A program made the translations under genes and the position numbers. From JAFGDI01 sp963667715 (GTDB lineage: Bacteria; Planctomycetota; Phycisphaerae; Sedimentisphaerales; SM23-30), in contig OY763926.1 in NCBI GenBank assembly GCA_963667715.1, positions 3,348,001 to 3,412,000 on the forward strand: a DNA stretch of 64,000 nt. Reading direction: 5' to 3'. Below the pieces are notes generated by a model, which ran no database searches, had not been told where the DNA came from, and saw only the letters and a program-made list of their open reading frames with translations. Positions 53,434-61,182 of the stretch are shown in pieces (position 1 is the first letter of the stretch; each line of letters starts with the position of its first letter).

Positions 53434-54576
53434 TCATATAACATTACGAGAGTTCTGCTTGCGATACTCGCTTGGACTTAGCCCTTTCTCATTCCTGAAC
53501 TGCCGAGAGATATGCTCCGGCGAGCTAAACCGTACATTTGCCGCTATCTCAGTTACTGTCATATTAGTCTCCAACAATAGTCGGGCAATGTGATCAAATC
53601 GCAAACGATTTATCTCTGACAAGATCGAACGGTTAAGATGCTTCTTAAACTTCTTCTCCAATACCCGACGAGAAACACCTATATTATCAGCTACGTCCTG
53701 CACCTGTATCGGCTCCTGATATTTCAGCTGAATATAGCTCAAAGCCTGCGATACGGTCTCTTCATGAAGCATAACTATATTGGTCGACTGTCGCTCTACA
53801 ACCTCTATCGGACTGACTGTTATCTGATCGTTAAGCTGTTTGCCTGCCCTGAGCATACCAGCAAGTGTCCTGGCAGCTTCATAACCACAACGCTCAAAGC
53901 TCAAGTCTATACTCGATAGCGGCGGATTAGACAAAGAGCACACCAGCTCATCATTATCAACACCAAGAATAACAAGATCCTCCGGCACACGAATACCACT
54001 TAGCTTGGCCGTCTCTGCTGTCAGCATGGCACAGTCATCATTACAGGCAAACAATGCTGTCGGGTGCGGCAGCTCTTGAAGCCAACGAACAAAAGAATCC
54101 TTATCCTGCGCAGAACAAACCTGAAATTCGTTTGGAACGATACCTTTATCTGACAACGCTCTGGCAAAACTCAACCTGCGTCCTTCTGACCATTCAATAT
54201 TATCAAAACCACAATATGCAAAATTTGACAGACCAAGCCCCAAAAGATAATTCGCCGCCATTTTGCCGATAGCTTCAGAATCGGTTACTATATTAACTGC
54301 ATCAGGAGAACTTTCCCGCCTGATTCCGCTAAATACGGTCGGTCGCCCAAACCGAGAAACTTTGTCCAGATTCTCTCGACCGCGAACAATAAAACCATCA
54401 CAATCATCAATTGCATTATCTGGGGTTCCCGAAGCTGCACCAACCAGATAATCCAAAGGCTTATGCACAAATTCCCACGGGCCAAACTCTGCCGCATAAC
54501 GAGCTATTCCCAACAAGAACTCTCGCTCTGTCTGACGTTCGGTACTCATGATCAATGTTATTTTGGGAAACTTCAT
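53434..54576 (-). CDS. xylR: XylR-type regulator (LacI-like sensor domain plus AraC HTH)
   Basis: A 380-residue regulator. Residues about 5-270 form a periplasmic-binding-protein-like sugar sensor (YCGFDNIEWSEGRRLSFARA, TALFACNDDCAMLTAETAKL, ILGVDNDELVCSLSNPPLSS). Residues about 280-375 hold an AraC DNA-binding domain with two helix-turn-helix motifs (VQDVADNIGVSRRVLEKKFK; MTVTEIAANVRFSSPEHISR). This order is that of XylR, the xylose-responsive activator. It is divergent from xylA, which supports the call. Confidence 0.92.
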   Translation of the reverse strand: MKFPKITLIMSTERQTEREFLLGIARYAAEFGPWEFVHKPLDYLVGAASGTPDNAIDDCDGFIVRGRENLDKVSRFGRPTVFSGIRRESSPDAVNIVTDSEAIGKMAANYLLGLGLSNFAYCGFDNIEWSEGRRLSFARALSDKGIVPNEFQVCSAQDKDSFVRWLQELPHPTALFACNDDCAMLTAETAKLSGIRVPEDLVILGVDNDELVCSLSNPPLSSIDLSFERCGYEAARTLAGMLRAGKQLNDQITVSPIEVVERQSTNIVMLHEETVSQALSYIQLKYQEPIQVQDVADNIGVSRRVLEKKFKKHLNRSILSEINRLRFDHIARLLLETNMTVTEIAANVRFSSPEHISRQFRNEKGLSPSEYRKQNSRNVI

Positions 54577-54910
54577 AAACCTGACACTACTATATAAAGG
54601 GAACCTCTAAATTAAATTCAACTACTACTATCACTACTAAACCAGGAAGTAACTACTTCCCCAATAATAGCTTTATTATCTATCGTGTCAAAAACTTTCC
54701 CGGAAAAACAGCACGCAAAACACACATAACCTACTACCACTAGCACACTTAACACCACAAATACCCCATTCGCAAAACGGTTGTAAATATTCGTAATATC
54801 ACATTCCATATAAACCTGACCACAGATACAATTATTAGCTGGTGAGATTATATTAGGCAAACACCTGCTGCCGGTCAGGCATGATTCACCATTACTTTAT
54901 TACCGGTAAC
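54577..54910. other. xylR-xylA intergenic region
   Basis: About 330 bases of AT-rich control region. It contains an 80-codon frame on the minus strand with one hydrophobic segment, but that has a TTG start and no convincing ribosome-binding site, so I do not call it a gene. XylR half-sites are expected here; none can be assigned. Confidence 0.4.
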
Positions 54911-54942
54911 TGTGTGCATGCGATAACAGTTGTATGCACACA
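54911..54942. promoter_or_regulatory. Palindrome upstream of xylA, candidate XylR operator
   Basis: TGTGTGCAT (54911-54919) and ATGCACACA (54934-54942) are perfect 9-bp arms around a 14-bp spacer, ending 28 bases before the xylA ATG. The position fits an activator or repressor site, or an mRNA leader hairpin. Confidence 0.45.
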
Positions 54943-54970
54943 TATTTTTCTTAATGACGGAGACTTCACA

Positions 54971-56278
54971 ATGAACAGATACTTTAACGATATACCACAG
55001 ATAAAATATGAAGGGCCAGACTCTAAGAACCCTCTGAGCTTTAGATATTACGATCCGGCTGAGACCATTATGGGCAAGACAATGGCAGAGCATCTGAGGT
55101 TCTCTGTCTGCTATTGGCATACCTTTACCGGCAGCGGTGCTGACCCGTTCGGTCCTGGCACTATTAGCAGGGAATATCATAACGGCGACCCTATGACAGC
55201 TGCCGAACAGACTATGCATGCGGCTTTTGAATTCTTCACTAAGCTGGGCGTGAACTTCTGGTGCTTCCACGACCGTGATATAGCTCCGGAAGCCGATAAC
55301 CTGACAGAGACCAATAAGCGTCTGGATAAAATTGTCGAGCTCGCTGGCAAATTACAGAACGACACCGGCGTTAAGTTGCTCTGGGGTACAACCAATGCCT
55401 TCAGTCATCGTCGGTTCATGGCAGGAGCCGGCACCAACCCATCCCCCGCTGTCTTCGCTTATGCCGCCAGCCAGATCAAAAAGGCTATGGAGATAACCCA
55501 TACCCTCGGCGGGCAGGGATATGTATTCTGGGGTGGCCGTGAAGGATATGACACACTACTAAACACCGATATGGCAATGGAACTGGAGAATATGGCCAGA
55601 CTACTGCATATGGCTGTTGATTACAAAAAGACTATCGGATTCAATGGCCAGTTCTATATTGAGCCAAAGCCAAAGGAACCGACCAAACACCAATATGACT
55701 TTGATGCCGGCAATTGCCTGGCGTTCCTGCAGAAACATGACCTGCTAGATCATTTCAAAATAAATATCGAGGCCAATCACGCTACTCTGGCTGGCCACAG
55801 CTTTGAACACGAACTCGAATTCTGTGCTGCTAACAACATACTCGGCTCAATCGATGCCAATCGCGGTGATCTGCTGCTCGGCTGGGACACTGACCAGTTC
55901 CCTACCGATATATACAGCACAGCCATGGCAATGTACACCGTACTGCGAGCGGGTGGTTTTACTACCGGCGGGCTAAACTTCGATGCCAAGCTGCGTCGCC
56001 AGTCAATTGATATCGAAGATATGTTCATCGCTCATATCGGCGGCATGGACGCTTTTGCCCGAGGTCTAAAGATAGCTGCGAAAATGATAGAAGATGGAGT
56101 ATTTAGCGATTTCGTTACCAATCGCTATTCAGGATGGAACAACCCGTTTGGCCAGGATATACGCTCCGGCAAACTTACACTGGCTGACATGGAACAATAC
56201 ACACTGGAAAATGGTGAACCACAACTGCAAAGCGGCAGACAGGAATATCTGGAGAACCTGCTTAACTGCTATCTATAG
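54971..56278 (+). CDS. xylA: Xylose isomerase
   Basis: Interconverts D-xylose and D-xylulose. The 435-residue protein is a class II xylose isomerase: RFSVCYWHTFTGSGADPFG, catalytic His in WCFHDRDIAPE, LLWGTTNAFSHRRFMAGA, metal ligands in FYIEPKPKEPTKHQYDFD and in NIEANHATLAGH, and GSIDANRGD. The ATG at 54971 has GGAG 8 nt upstream; 30 extra upstream codons in frame are not conserved and are left out. No xylulokinase gene follows. Control by XylR is inferred from the divergent neighbour. Confidence 0.97.
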   Translation: MNRYFNDIPQIKYEGPDSKNPLSFRYYDPAETIMGKTMAEHLRFSVCYWHTFTGSGADPFGPGTISREYHNGDPMTAAEQTMHAAFEFFTKLGVNFWCFHDRDIAPEADNLTETNKRLDKIVELAGKLQNDTGVKLLWGTTNAFSHRRFMAGAGTNPSPAVFAYAASQIKKAMEITHTLGGQGYVFWGGREGYDTLLNTDMAMELENMARLLHMAVDYKKTIGFNGQFYIEPKPKEPTKHQYDFDAGNCLAFLQKHDLLDHFKINIEANHATLAGHSFEHELEFCAANNILGSIDANRGDLLLGWDTDQFPTDIYSTAMAMYTVLRAGGFTTGGLNFDAKLRRQSIDIEDMFIAHIGGMDAFARGLKIAAKMIEDGVFSDFVTNRYSGWNNPFGQDIRSGKLTLADMEQYTLENGEPQLQSGRQEYLENLLNCYL

Positions 56279-56307
56279 CCGACATCTGCAACATTGGACC
56301 AACGTAA

Positions 56308-56344
56308 AAAAGGGCTGGCGTAATATAATACGTCGGCCCTTTTG
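56308..56344 (+). terminator. Terminator of xylA
   Basis: A 13-bp stem AAGGGCTGGCGTA/TACGTCGGCCCTT with two G-T wobbles and a TTTT end, 31 bases after the stop. Confidence 0.8.
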
Positions 56345-56375
56345 TTATTGCTATAAATTACCACACACAATACTG

Positions 56376-56954
56376 TTAACTAAAGTTAAAAGTCGCCTGA
56401 CGAACTTCTGGTTCCTGACTGCGACGCTTGACGATCTTTAACGGCTTATTATTTTGCTTCTTTTCACCATTTAACTTGGCGATCCTGAGAAGAGTGCTAA
56501 TCTCTTTCGCCTGCTTGCGAGCCTTGGCTAATTTTGTCTTGGAATCGGTAGTTATCAGATCGAGCTTAAATTTGTAACAGTCCATATTACTGATAAGAAT
56601 TTCCAGTGTGATATTCTTATATACACCCTGACGATTGAACAGAGCCTTTAGAAATGCAAAAAAACCACCACCTGGCGGACTCACTTCCTTTTCTTCGGTA
56701 TCATATTCGACCAGCTCATCAAAATCGATCTGCTGCCAGCCTTTATAAGCTCTGAGCAGACATATCTTCTCACGAGTCTTATCTATTGCCAAAGCCGAAG
56801 TATTTTTCTGACCGACCCAGTAATGCTTACCAAAATCGAAGCCTTCATCTTCCTCCAGCTCGTCCAGGGCTTCTTCCATAGACGGCTTATCCAGCTTCTT
56901 CTCATACCAGATGGTAGTCAGCAAAGCGGCAATTGATATTGTATAACCAAGCAT
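56376..56954 (-). CDS. Unknown protein in the ddl-ftsQ cluster
   Basis: A 192-residue protein I do not recognise. It opens with a short hydrophobic segment (LGYTISIAALLTTIWY, residues 2-17), followed by an acidic helix (EEALDELEEDEGFDFG), a beta-rich middle (about 45-90, SALAIDKTREKICLLRAYKG), a Gly/Pro turn, and a basic C-terminal coiled region (KTKLAKARKQAKEISTLLRI). It starts 13 bases after the ftsQ-like stop with AGGTG upstream, so it belongs to that operon. A role in the cell envelope is only inferred. Confidence 0.7.
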   Translation of the reverse strand: MLGYTISIAALLTTIWYEKKLDKPSMEEALDELEEDEGFDFGKHYWVGQKNTSALAIDKTREKICLLRAYKGWQQIDFDELVEYDTEEKEVSPPGGGFFAFLKALFNRQGVYKNITLEILISNMDCYKFKLDLITTDSKTKLAKARKQAKEISTLLRIAKLNGEKKQNNKPLKIVKRRSQEPEVRQATFNFS

Positions 56955-56967
56955 AGCTCACCTGTTT

Positions 56968-57879
56968 TCAACGCAGATGGTCACGCAGCTCTATTCCGGC
57001 AGAACTGATGTCCAGAGTACCGTAATCTCGATAACAACAATACAGCTTCAATAGTTTATTTCGCTGGTCGGCTTCATATTCCTTGGTAGAATTATTGATA
57101 TCTGCACCCCAGCGGATCTCTGTATTCTTATGTGTGAACAGATTGATATGCGATTTGCTGTTATCAACCCGCCCTTCATAATTTGAGATATCTATATAAG
57201 CCAACTCTGACCAGATACGGTCTGAACTGCTCTTTAGACTATTATCAATTATCTTTATCTTATCCAGAATAGTCAGAGCAGCTAAAACATCGAGCTGCTT
57301 GATCGCCAGCCCCGGCATAGGTACCGCCTGATAACTGCCCTCGATACGGATAAGATGCCTCTGGATCGGAGCATAATCCATTACTACTCCATTTGCATCC
57401 AGAAAACGGATATCATTACCACGGACAACCTCTGCGATTGGCTCACGCAGCTTATAATCGATCTCGATAACACCGCTATAGCATTTACGTACATGATTGA
57501 CCGACTCTACCCAGGGATTACTCTGTAAGCTGACCCAGGCCTTCTTCACCAGATCGTCGTCCAGCAGGAAATCATCTGACTTCACCGCACAGCTCAGATT
57601 GATCTGCTCAAGAAGGGAGTCTGTAACCCAGTTTGGCTTCTCGCCGACAAAAGCTAGCTGCAGCGGAATATTACGCTCAGCAGCAACACCCTTGACATAA
57701 CCCTCCAGCTTCGACATACCCATTACCATACCAACCAGTAGCAACGCAAAAGGTACGCCCACTATCGTCAGCTTACGCAAACCATGAAAACGCTCATCAA
57801 CAAACAGGCTTACTACAAAGCCGAATGATCGACTGAATATGCCTGGTGCCTTTTTTTTCTTTCTTTTTCTCTTAGCCAT
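56968..57879 (-). CDS. ftsQ: FtsQ-like cell division protein
   Basis: A 303-residue bitopic membrane protein with a strongly basic cytoplasmic tail (AKRKRKKKKAPG), a membrane helix near residues 37-56 (LTIVGVPFALLLVGMVMG) and an exported POTRA-like domain with SNPWVESVNHVRKCYSGVIE and REPIAEVVRGNDIRFLDANG, the typical FtsQ beta strands. FtsQ links early and late divisome proteins. Gene order ddl-ftsQ, 6 bases apart, supports the call although sequence identity is low. Planctomycetes often lack FtsZ, so its role here is of interest. No ftsA or ftsZ follows. Confidence 0.75.
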   Translation of the reverse strand: MAKRKRKKKKAPGIFSRSFGFVVSLFVDERFHGLRKLTIVGVPFALLLVGMVMGMSKLEGYVKGVAAERNIPLQLAFVGEKPNWVTDSLLEQINLSCAVKSDDFLLDDDLVKKAWVSLQSNPWVESVNHVRKCYSGVIEIDYKLREPIAEVVRGNDIRFLDANGVVMDYAPIQRHLIRIEGSYQAVPMPGLAIKQLDVLAALTILDKIKIIDNSLKSSSDRIWSELAYIDISNYEGRVDNSKSHINLFTHKNTEIRWGADINNSTKEYEADQRNKLLKLYCCYRDYGTLDISSAGIELRDHLR

Positions 57880-57885
57880 GAATCT

Positions 57886-58839
57886 CTATATCGGACGTAC
57901 AAAGGCATTTTGTACAATTTTATCACATATTTCTATCATTGAATATCCAAGTTTTTCAGCAGCCTTCGGCACCAGTGAATGACTCGTAAACCCAGGTAAT
58001 GTATTAACTTCCATCAGCTGAGGCTCCTGCCCCACTTCAACCATGAAATCAATACGACATAAATCTTTACAACCTAAAAGCTGGTAGGCCCGTAGAGCGG
58101 CTGCCGTCATCTTATCCTGCTGGTCGCTATCCAGATCTGTTTCAAACAGATAAGTCGTATCATTTCGCTGATACTTGGCCTCATAATCATAAAAACCTTG
58201 GGCCGACCTTATCTGGATTATCGGCATTACTTCGCCACACACTATACCAACAGTATACTCGCCGCCAGTATTAAATTTCTCTGCCAGACAATCGCCATAC
58301 TCCTTGAAAAAGCCGGACAGACAATGATATAACTCATCTCTGGTACGAGGGATATGAACACCAACGCTACTGCCCTCTGCAACAGGCTTGAGCACAACAG
58401 GAAGGCCCACATTGCCAACAAGTTCATCTGCCAGCTTCGCCATATCGCCATGGAGGTACTCCTCGGCACTTAGCAGCTCACCAAACGTTGTGGTAATACC
58501 ATCTGAGATAAACATCTGCTTTGACTGCCATTTATCCATAGCCAGGCGACTGGCAACACTGCCGCTGCCAACAAATTTCAGATCACGCTGTTCCATGATC
58601 TCCTGCAATGTGCCGTCTTCGCCGAAGGTGCCATGCAAGACGGAGAAAATAACATCTATATCAGGAGTATCAAGAGCTGACAGATCATCGGGAGAGATAT
58701 CAGACATTTCAACATTATGGCCACCGCTGGCAAGAGCGTTCGCTACAGACTGACCACTGGCAAGAGAAACATCACGCTCAGAACTGACACCACCTGCCAG
58801 AACCAGAACATTCAGAGGATTTGAAGTTGTATACGTCAT
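57886..58839 (-). CDS. ddl: D-alanine--D-alanine ligase
   Basis: Joins two D-alanines for the peptidoglycan stem peptide. The 317-residue ATP-grasp enzyme has VLAGGVSSERDVSLASGQ, VFSVLHGTFGEDGTLQEIME, ATP-binding LPVVLKPVAEGSSVGVHIPR, CRIDFMV and the C-terminal MEVNTLPGFTSHSLVPKAAE. AAAGGAG lies 5 nt before the ATG. It is first in a three-gene minus-strand operon with the ftsQ-like and unknown genes. It shows that peptidoglycan synthesis is kept in this organism. Confidence 0.95.
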   Translation of the reverse strand: MTYTTSNPLNVLVLAGGVSSERDVSLASGQSVANALASGGHNVEMSDISPDDLSALDTPDIDVIFSVLHGTFGEDGTLQEIMEQRDLKFVGSGSVASRLAMDKWQSKQMFISDGITTTFGELLSAEEYLHGDMAKLADELVGNVGLPVVLKPVAEGSSVGVHIPRTRDELYHCLSGFFKEYGDCLAEKFNTGGEYTVGIVCGEVMPIIQIRSAQGFYDYEAKYQRNDTTYLFETDLDSDQQDKMTAAALRAYQLLGCKDLCRIDFMVEVGQEPQLMEVNTLPGFTSHSLVPKAAEKLGYSMIEICDKIVQNAFVRPI

Positions 58840-59034
58840 CTTACTCCTTTACTGCCAATAGTTAACAAAAACAAACATCTCTCTCAATACCGAAAGACCA
58901 CCATCATCACAGAAACAGACAACCTCAAAGTCAACCTGCTGCTGTTAAGCACTAATTATTGTATGTAACCTGTAGCAATAATCAATAATTAACTCAAATC
59001 TCTTACAAGAACTGTAGTACCCCGCTTAAATAAT

Positions 59035-59640
59035 TTATAAGTCTGAGTCCCACTCTTGCCCATATCCTGAAATCGAATATTTTTGCCATATCCGCACAGC
59101 TTTTTCGCGTCCTATTGTTTCCACATATTCTTTCGCACTACTAAAGGGCCAATCAATCCATTTGGACACAAAACCATGTTTAACAGGATTATTATGAATA
59201 TAATTCACACTAGACCAAAAATGATAATTGCACCGCATAGATCTTTCTAAACAATTAAACCAAACCCTTCTCCCTATCTTTTTTTCCTGTTTATTCCAAC
59301 ATCTACTTGTCCTGCCATGCAACCTTCCAATTGCTTTGCGCAATTCTTTCATACCTCCAGTCCGCAATAATACATGATAATGATTAGGAAGCACGCACCA
59401 ACTACGAATGCACTCTGAACCATCTTCACATATATTTAACAAATCAAAACAAAAGTCGCTCATCCGCTCAAAACTATACCCAATATGACATTTATGCTCA
59501 TAGCAGGAACCAGAAAGAATATACCACTTAGTTTTGTCACTGTCAAAATGCGGCGGACTATGCCACGGAAACGCTTTATTAATACGAGCTACGAAAGCAT
59601 CCTCCCGCTCTATTGCACTCATTTTACGCCAATCGTACAT
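59035..59640 (-). CDS. REP-associated tyrosine transposase (Y1, RAYT)
   Basis: A 201-residue IS200-like HUH protein of the RAYT class. The metal-binding HUH motif is in CVLPNHYHVLLRTGG (His-Tyr-His). The conserved tail SSVNYIHNNPVKHGFVSKW and the end WPFSSAKEY are typical; a Tyr there or in the NYIHNN helix may be the nucleophile. RAYTs are single-copy, domesticated transposases thought to mobilise short REP hairpins. An inverted pair of such hairpins lies 42 bases upstream of the start (59682-59808). There are no terminal inverted repeats around the gene. No Shine-Dalgarno sequence is evident. Confidence 0.88.
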   Translation of the reverse strand: MYDWRKMSAIEREDAFVARINKAFPWHSPPHFDSDKTKWYILSGSCYEHKCHIGYSFERMSDFCFDLLNICEDGSECIRSWCVLPNHYHVLLRTGGMKELRKAIGRLHGRTSRCWNKQEKKIGRRVWFNCLERSMRCNYHFWSSVNYIHNNPVKHGFVSKWIDWPFSSAKEYVETIGREKAVRIWQKYSISGYGQEWDSDL

Positions 59641-59681
59641 ACAGGTACAATATGCATATAATAATCAAAAGTCAAATATCC

Positions 59682-59808
59682 CGCGAAGCTTTAAGAGTTC
59701 AAACTTTAGTTTGCTTATTTAAGCTGTGAACGAAGTGAACACCCAATAGTAATAATCTTATAGAATATTAAAAATCAGGCTAAAGCCTGTACTCTTAAAG
59801 CTATCGCG
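59682..59808. repeat. Inverted pair of REP-like hairpin units (BIME-like)
   Basis: Two units face each other. Each reads CGCGA(T)AGCTTTAAGAGT, one unpaired base, then a hairpin with two central bases: CAAACT/AGTTTG (59700-59713) in the left unit and CAGGCT/AGCCTG (59776-59789) in the right unit on the opposite strand. The two differing base pairs change on both sides of the stem (A-T to G-C), so pairing is kept. The middle (59714-59775) is unrelated AT-rich sequence. Location next to the RAYT gene suggests this is its substrate. Confidence 0.75.
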
Positions 59809-60085
59809 AAACACCAGCTAAACACAAATATTTTTTTCAAACAATTATTTGACTTTTACAGTCTTCGTGCCAAAGATACTAGCGTGTGTGTTGTTCCCTT
59901 TTTAATCGTATTAACGGTTAACCTTCAATCATTCGTTTTATATACCAATGATATATTTACTGCTAATAGTACACACTCAAGAAAAGAAAGAGACAAACCT
60001 ACAAAGCATCATTCCGATTAAGTAATATAGGATGGAGAAAAGATTTTTTATTATTTAATTGGACTACTTGTAGTTTCATTAATAC

Positions 60086-60121
60086 AAAAAAGCCATGGAA
60101 ATAATAGTCCATGGCTTTTTT
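60086..60121 (-). terminator. Terminator of the PEP-CTERM gene
   Basis: A perfect 14-bp stem AAAAAAGCCATGGA/TCCATGGCTTTTTT with an 8-nt loop, 25 bases past the stop codon. It is symmetric and would also stop plus-strand transcripts. Confidence 0.85.
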
Positions 60122-60145
60122 GATATATTAATCAATAACAGTTTA

Positions 60146-60940
60146 TTATAACGCTCTACGCTTAACCCAGCCAATAATGCTTGTCCCCAGGCCAGCCAGT
60201 AGTACCGCTCCCGGTGCTGGCACTGTTGGAGTCGATGCTTCTGAAGCCCAAAAGACAGCCTGCTCTAATAACTGATCTTCTACTCCACTCCTCAAACCAC
60301 TATTCCTATACTCTGTACTAGCCATATATAATCCACCAAGGTATACAGAGCGACCGGTTAGATCCTGATATACGATCACAGCACTAGAACTAGATCCAAT
60401 AGTACCAAGTGTATGTGCACCACTATCGATCCCAGTACTAAACTCCATATGAGATCCTCTATATGAATAATCACTTATTCCATCAGTAATATCATGTGTA
60501 TCATTAGAAATACTCACCAAAGAAGAGCCTGAATAAAAGTTGTAGTTTATATCTGCTATTGGTGTTATATAATCAGCATCTACTTTTGCCTGACCACTAA
60601 GTAAGTCCGTTCCATAGCTATACCATCCTGCTGTTACAATTCCACCACCAGCATCTAAAAAAGACCTCATCGCAGAGTACATCTGACTACTATAACCGTT
60701 ATCACTGTGCCCAGAATCACCAAGTACAACAACATCATAAGAGGCAAGTTCTGCTAAAGTGTCAACCTGCCATACTGAAACAGCAGTAGCAGTAAAATCA
60801 TAGTAGGTATCGTCATTAAGCTGAGCAGCCAACTCATTATAACTGGCATCACCACCACCAACAACAGCAACTGAAACACCCGCCTGAACCTGACTTACAC
60901 AAAGTAAAAATAAACCAACAGCTAATAAAAGTTTTCTCAT
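60146..60940 (-). CDS. PEP-CTERM sorting-domain protein with a ThuA/DUF-like fold
   Basis: A 264-residue exported protein. Signal peptide RKLLLAVGLFLLCVSQVQA-G, then a flavodoxin/ThuA-like alpha/beta domain (VSVAVVGGGDASYNELAAQL, LASYDVVVLGDSGHSDNG, SFLDAGGGIVTAGWYSYG, GRSVYLGGLYMAS). The C-terminus is a PEP-CTERM anchor: VPAPGAVLLAGLGTSIIGWV then KRRAL, with the VPAPGA variant of the recognition site, a membrane helix and a basic end. Such proteins are cut and sorted by exosortase (EpsH/XrtA type); none is in the window. The ATG at 60940 has GGAAG 8 nt upstream. Confidence 0.88.
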   Translation of the reverse strand: MRKLLLAVGLFLLCVSQVQAGVSVAVVGGGDASYNELAAQLNDDTYYDFTATAVSVWQVDTLAELASYDVVVLGDSGHSDNGYSSQMYSAMRSFLDAGGGIVTAGWYSYGTDLLSGQAKVDADYITPIADINYNFYSGSSLVSISNDTHDITDGISDYSYRGSHMEFSTGIDSGAHTLGTIGSSSSAVIVYQDLTGRSVYLGGLYMASTEYRNSGLRSGVEDQLLEQAVFWASEASTPTVPAPGAVLLAGLGTSIIGWVKRRAL

Positions 60941-61105
60941 ATTACATACTTCCAAAAAGAAACAATGACACTCTTAAAGTGCGTAGATTATTAAACTAAT
61001 AATACTATAGCAAAATCAGCACAATTTAATCAAGCCATTTATTAAAAAGGCCAACAACAAAAGCCTTAATTGGCCAATATGCAACAATTATACAATAAGT
61101 GGAAT

Positions 61106-61133
61106 TTGAATTATGGTTTAGTTCTGCTATAAT
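61106..61133 (+). promoter_or_regulatory. Promoter of the tricorn-type protease gene
   Basis: TTGAAT (61106-61111), a 16-bp spacer and perfect TATAAT (61128-61133). Predicted start near 61140, giving a leader of about 43 nt. Confidence 0.7.
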
Positions 61134-61182
61134 CGTCATAAAATAACTATTTTAACTCGTATTACCTGATTGGAGTTCGATT

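Noticed and set aside
54618..54860. An 80-codon minus-strand frame with one hydrophobic segment upstream of xylR
   Set aside because: TTG start, no good ribosome-binding site, no recognisable family, and it fills a promoter region of two divergent genes.
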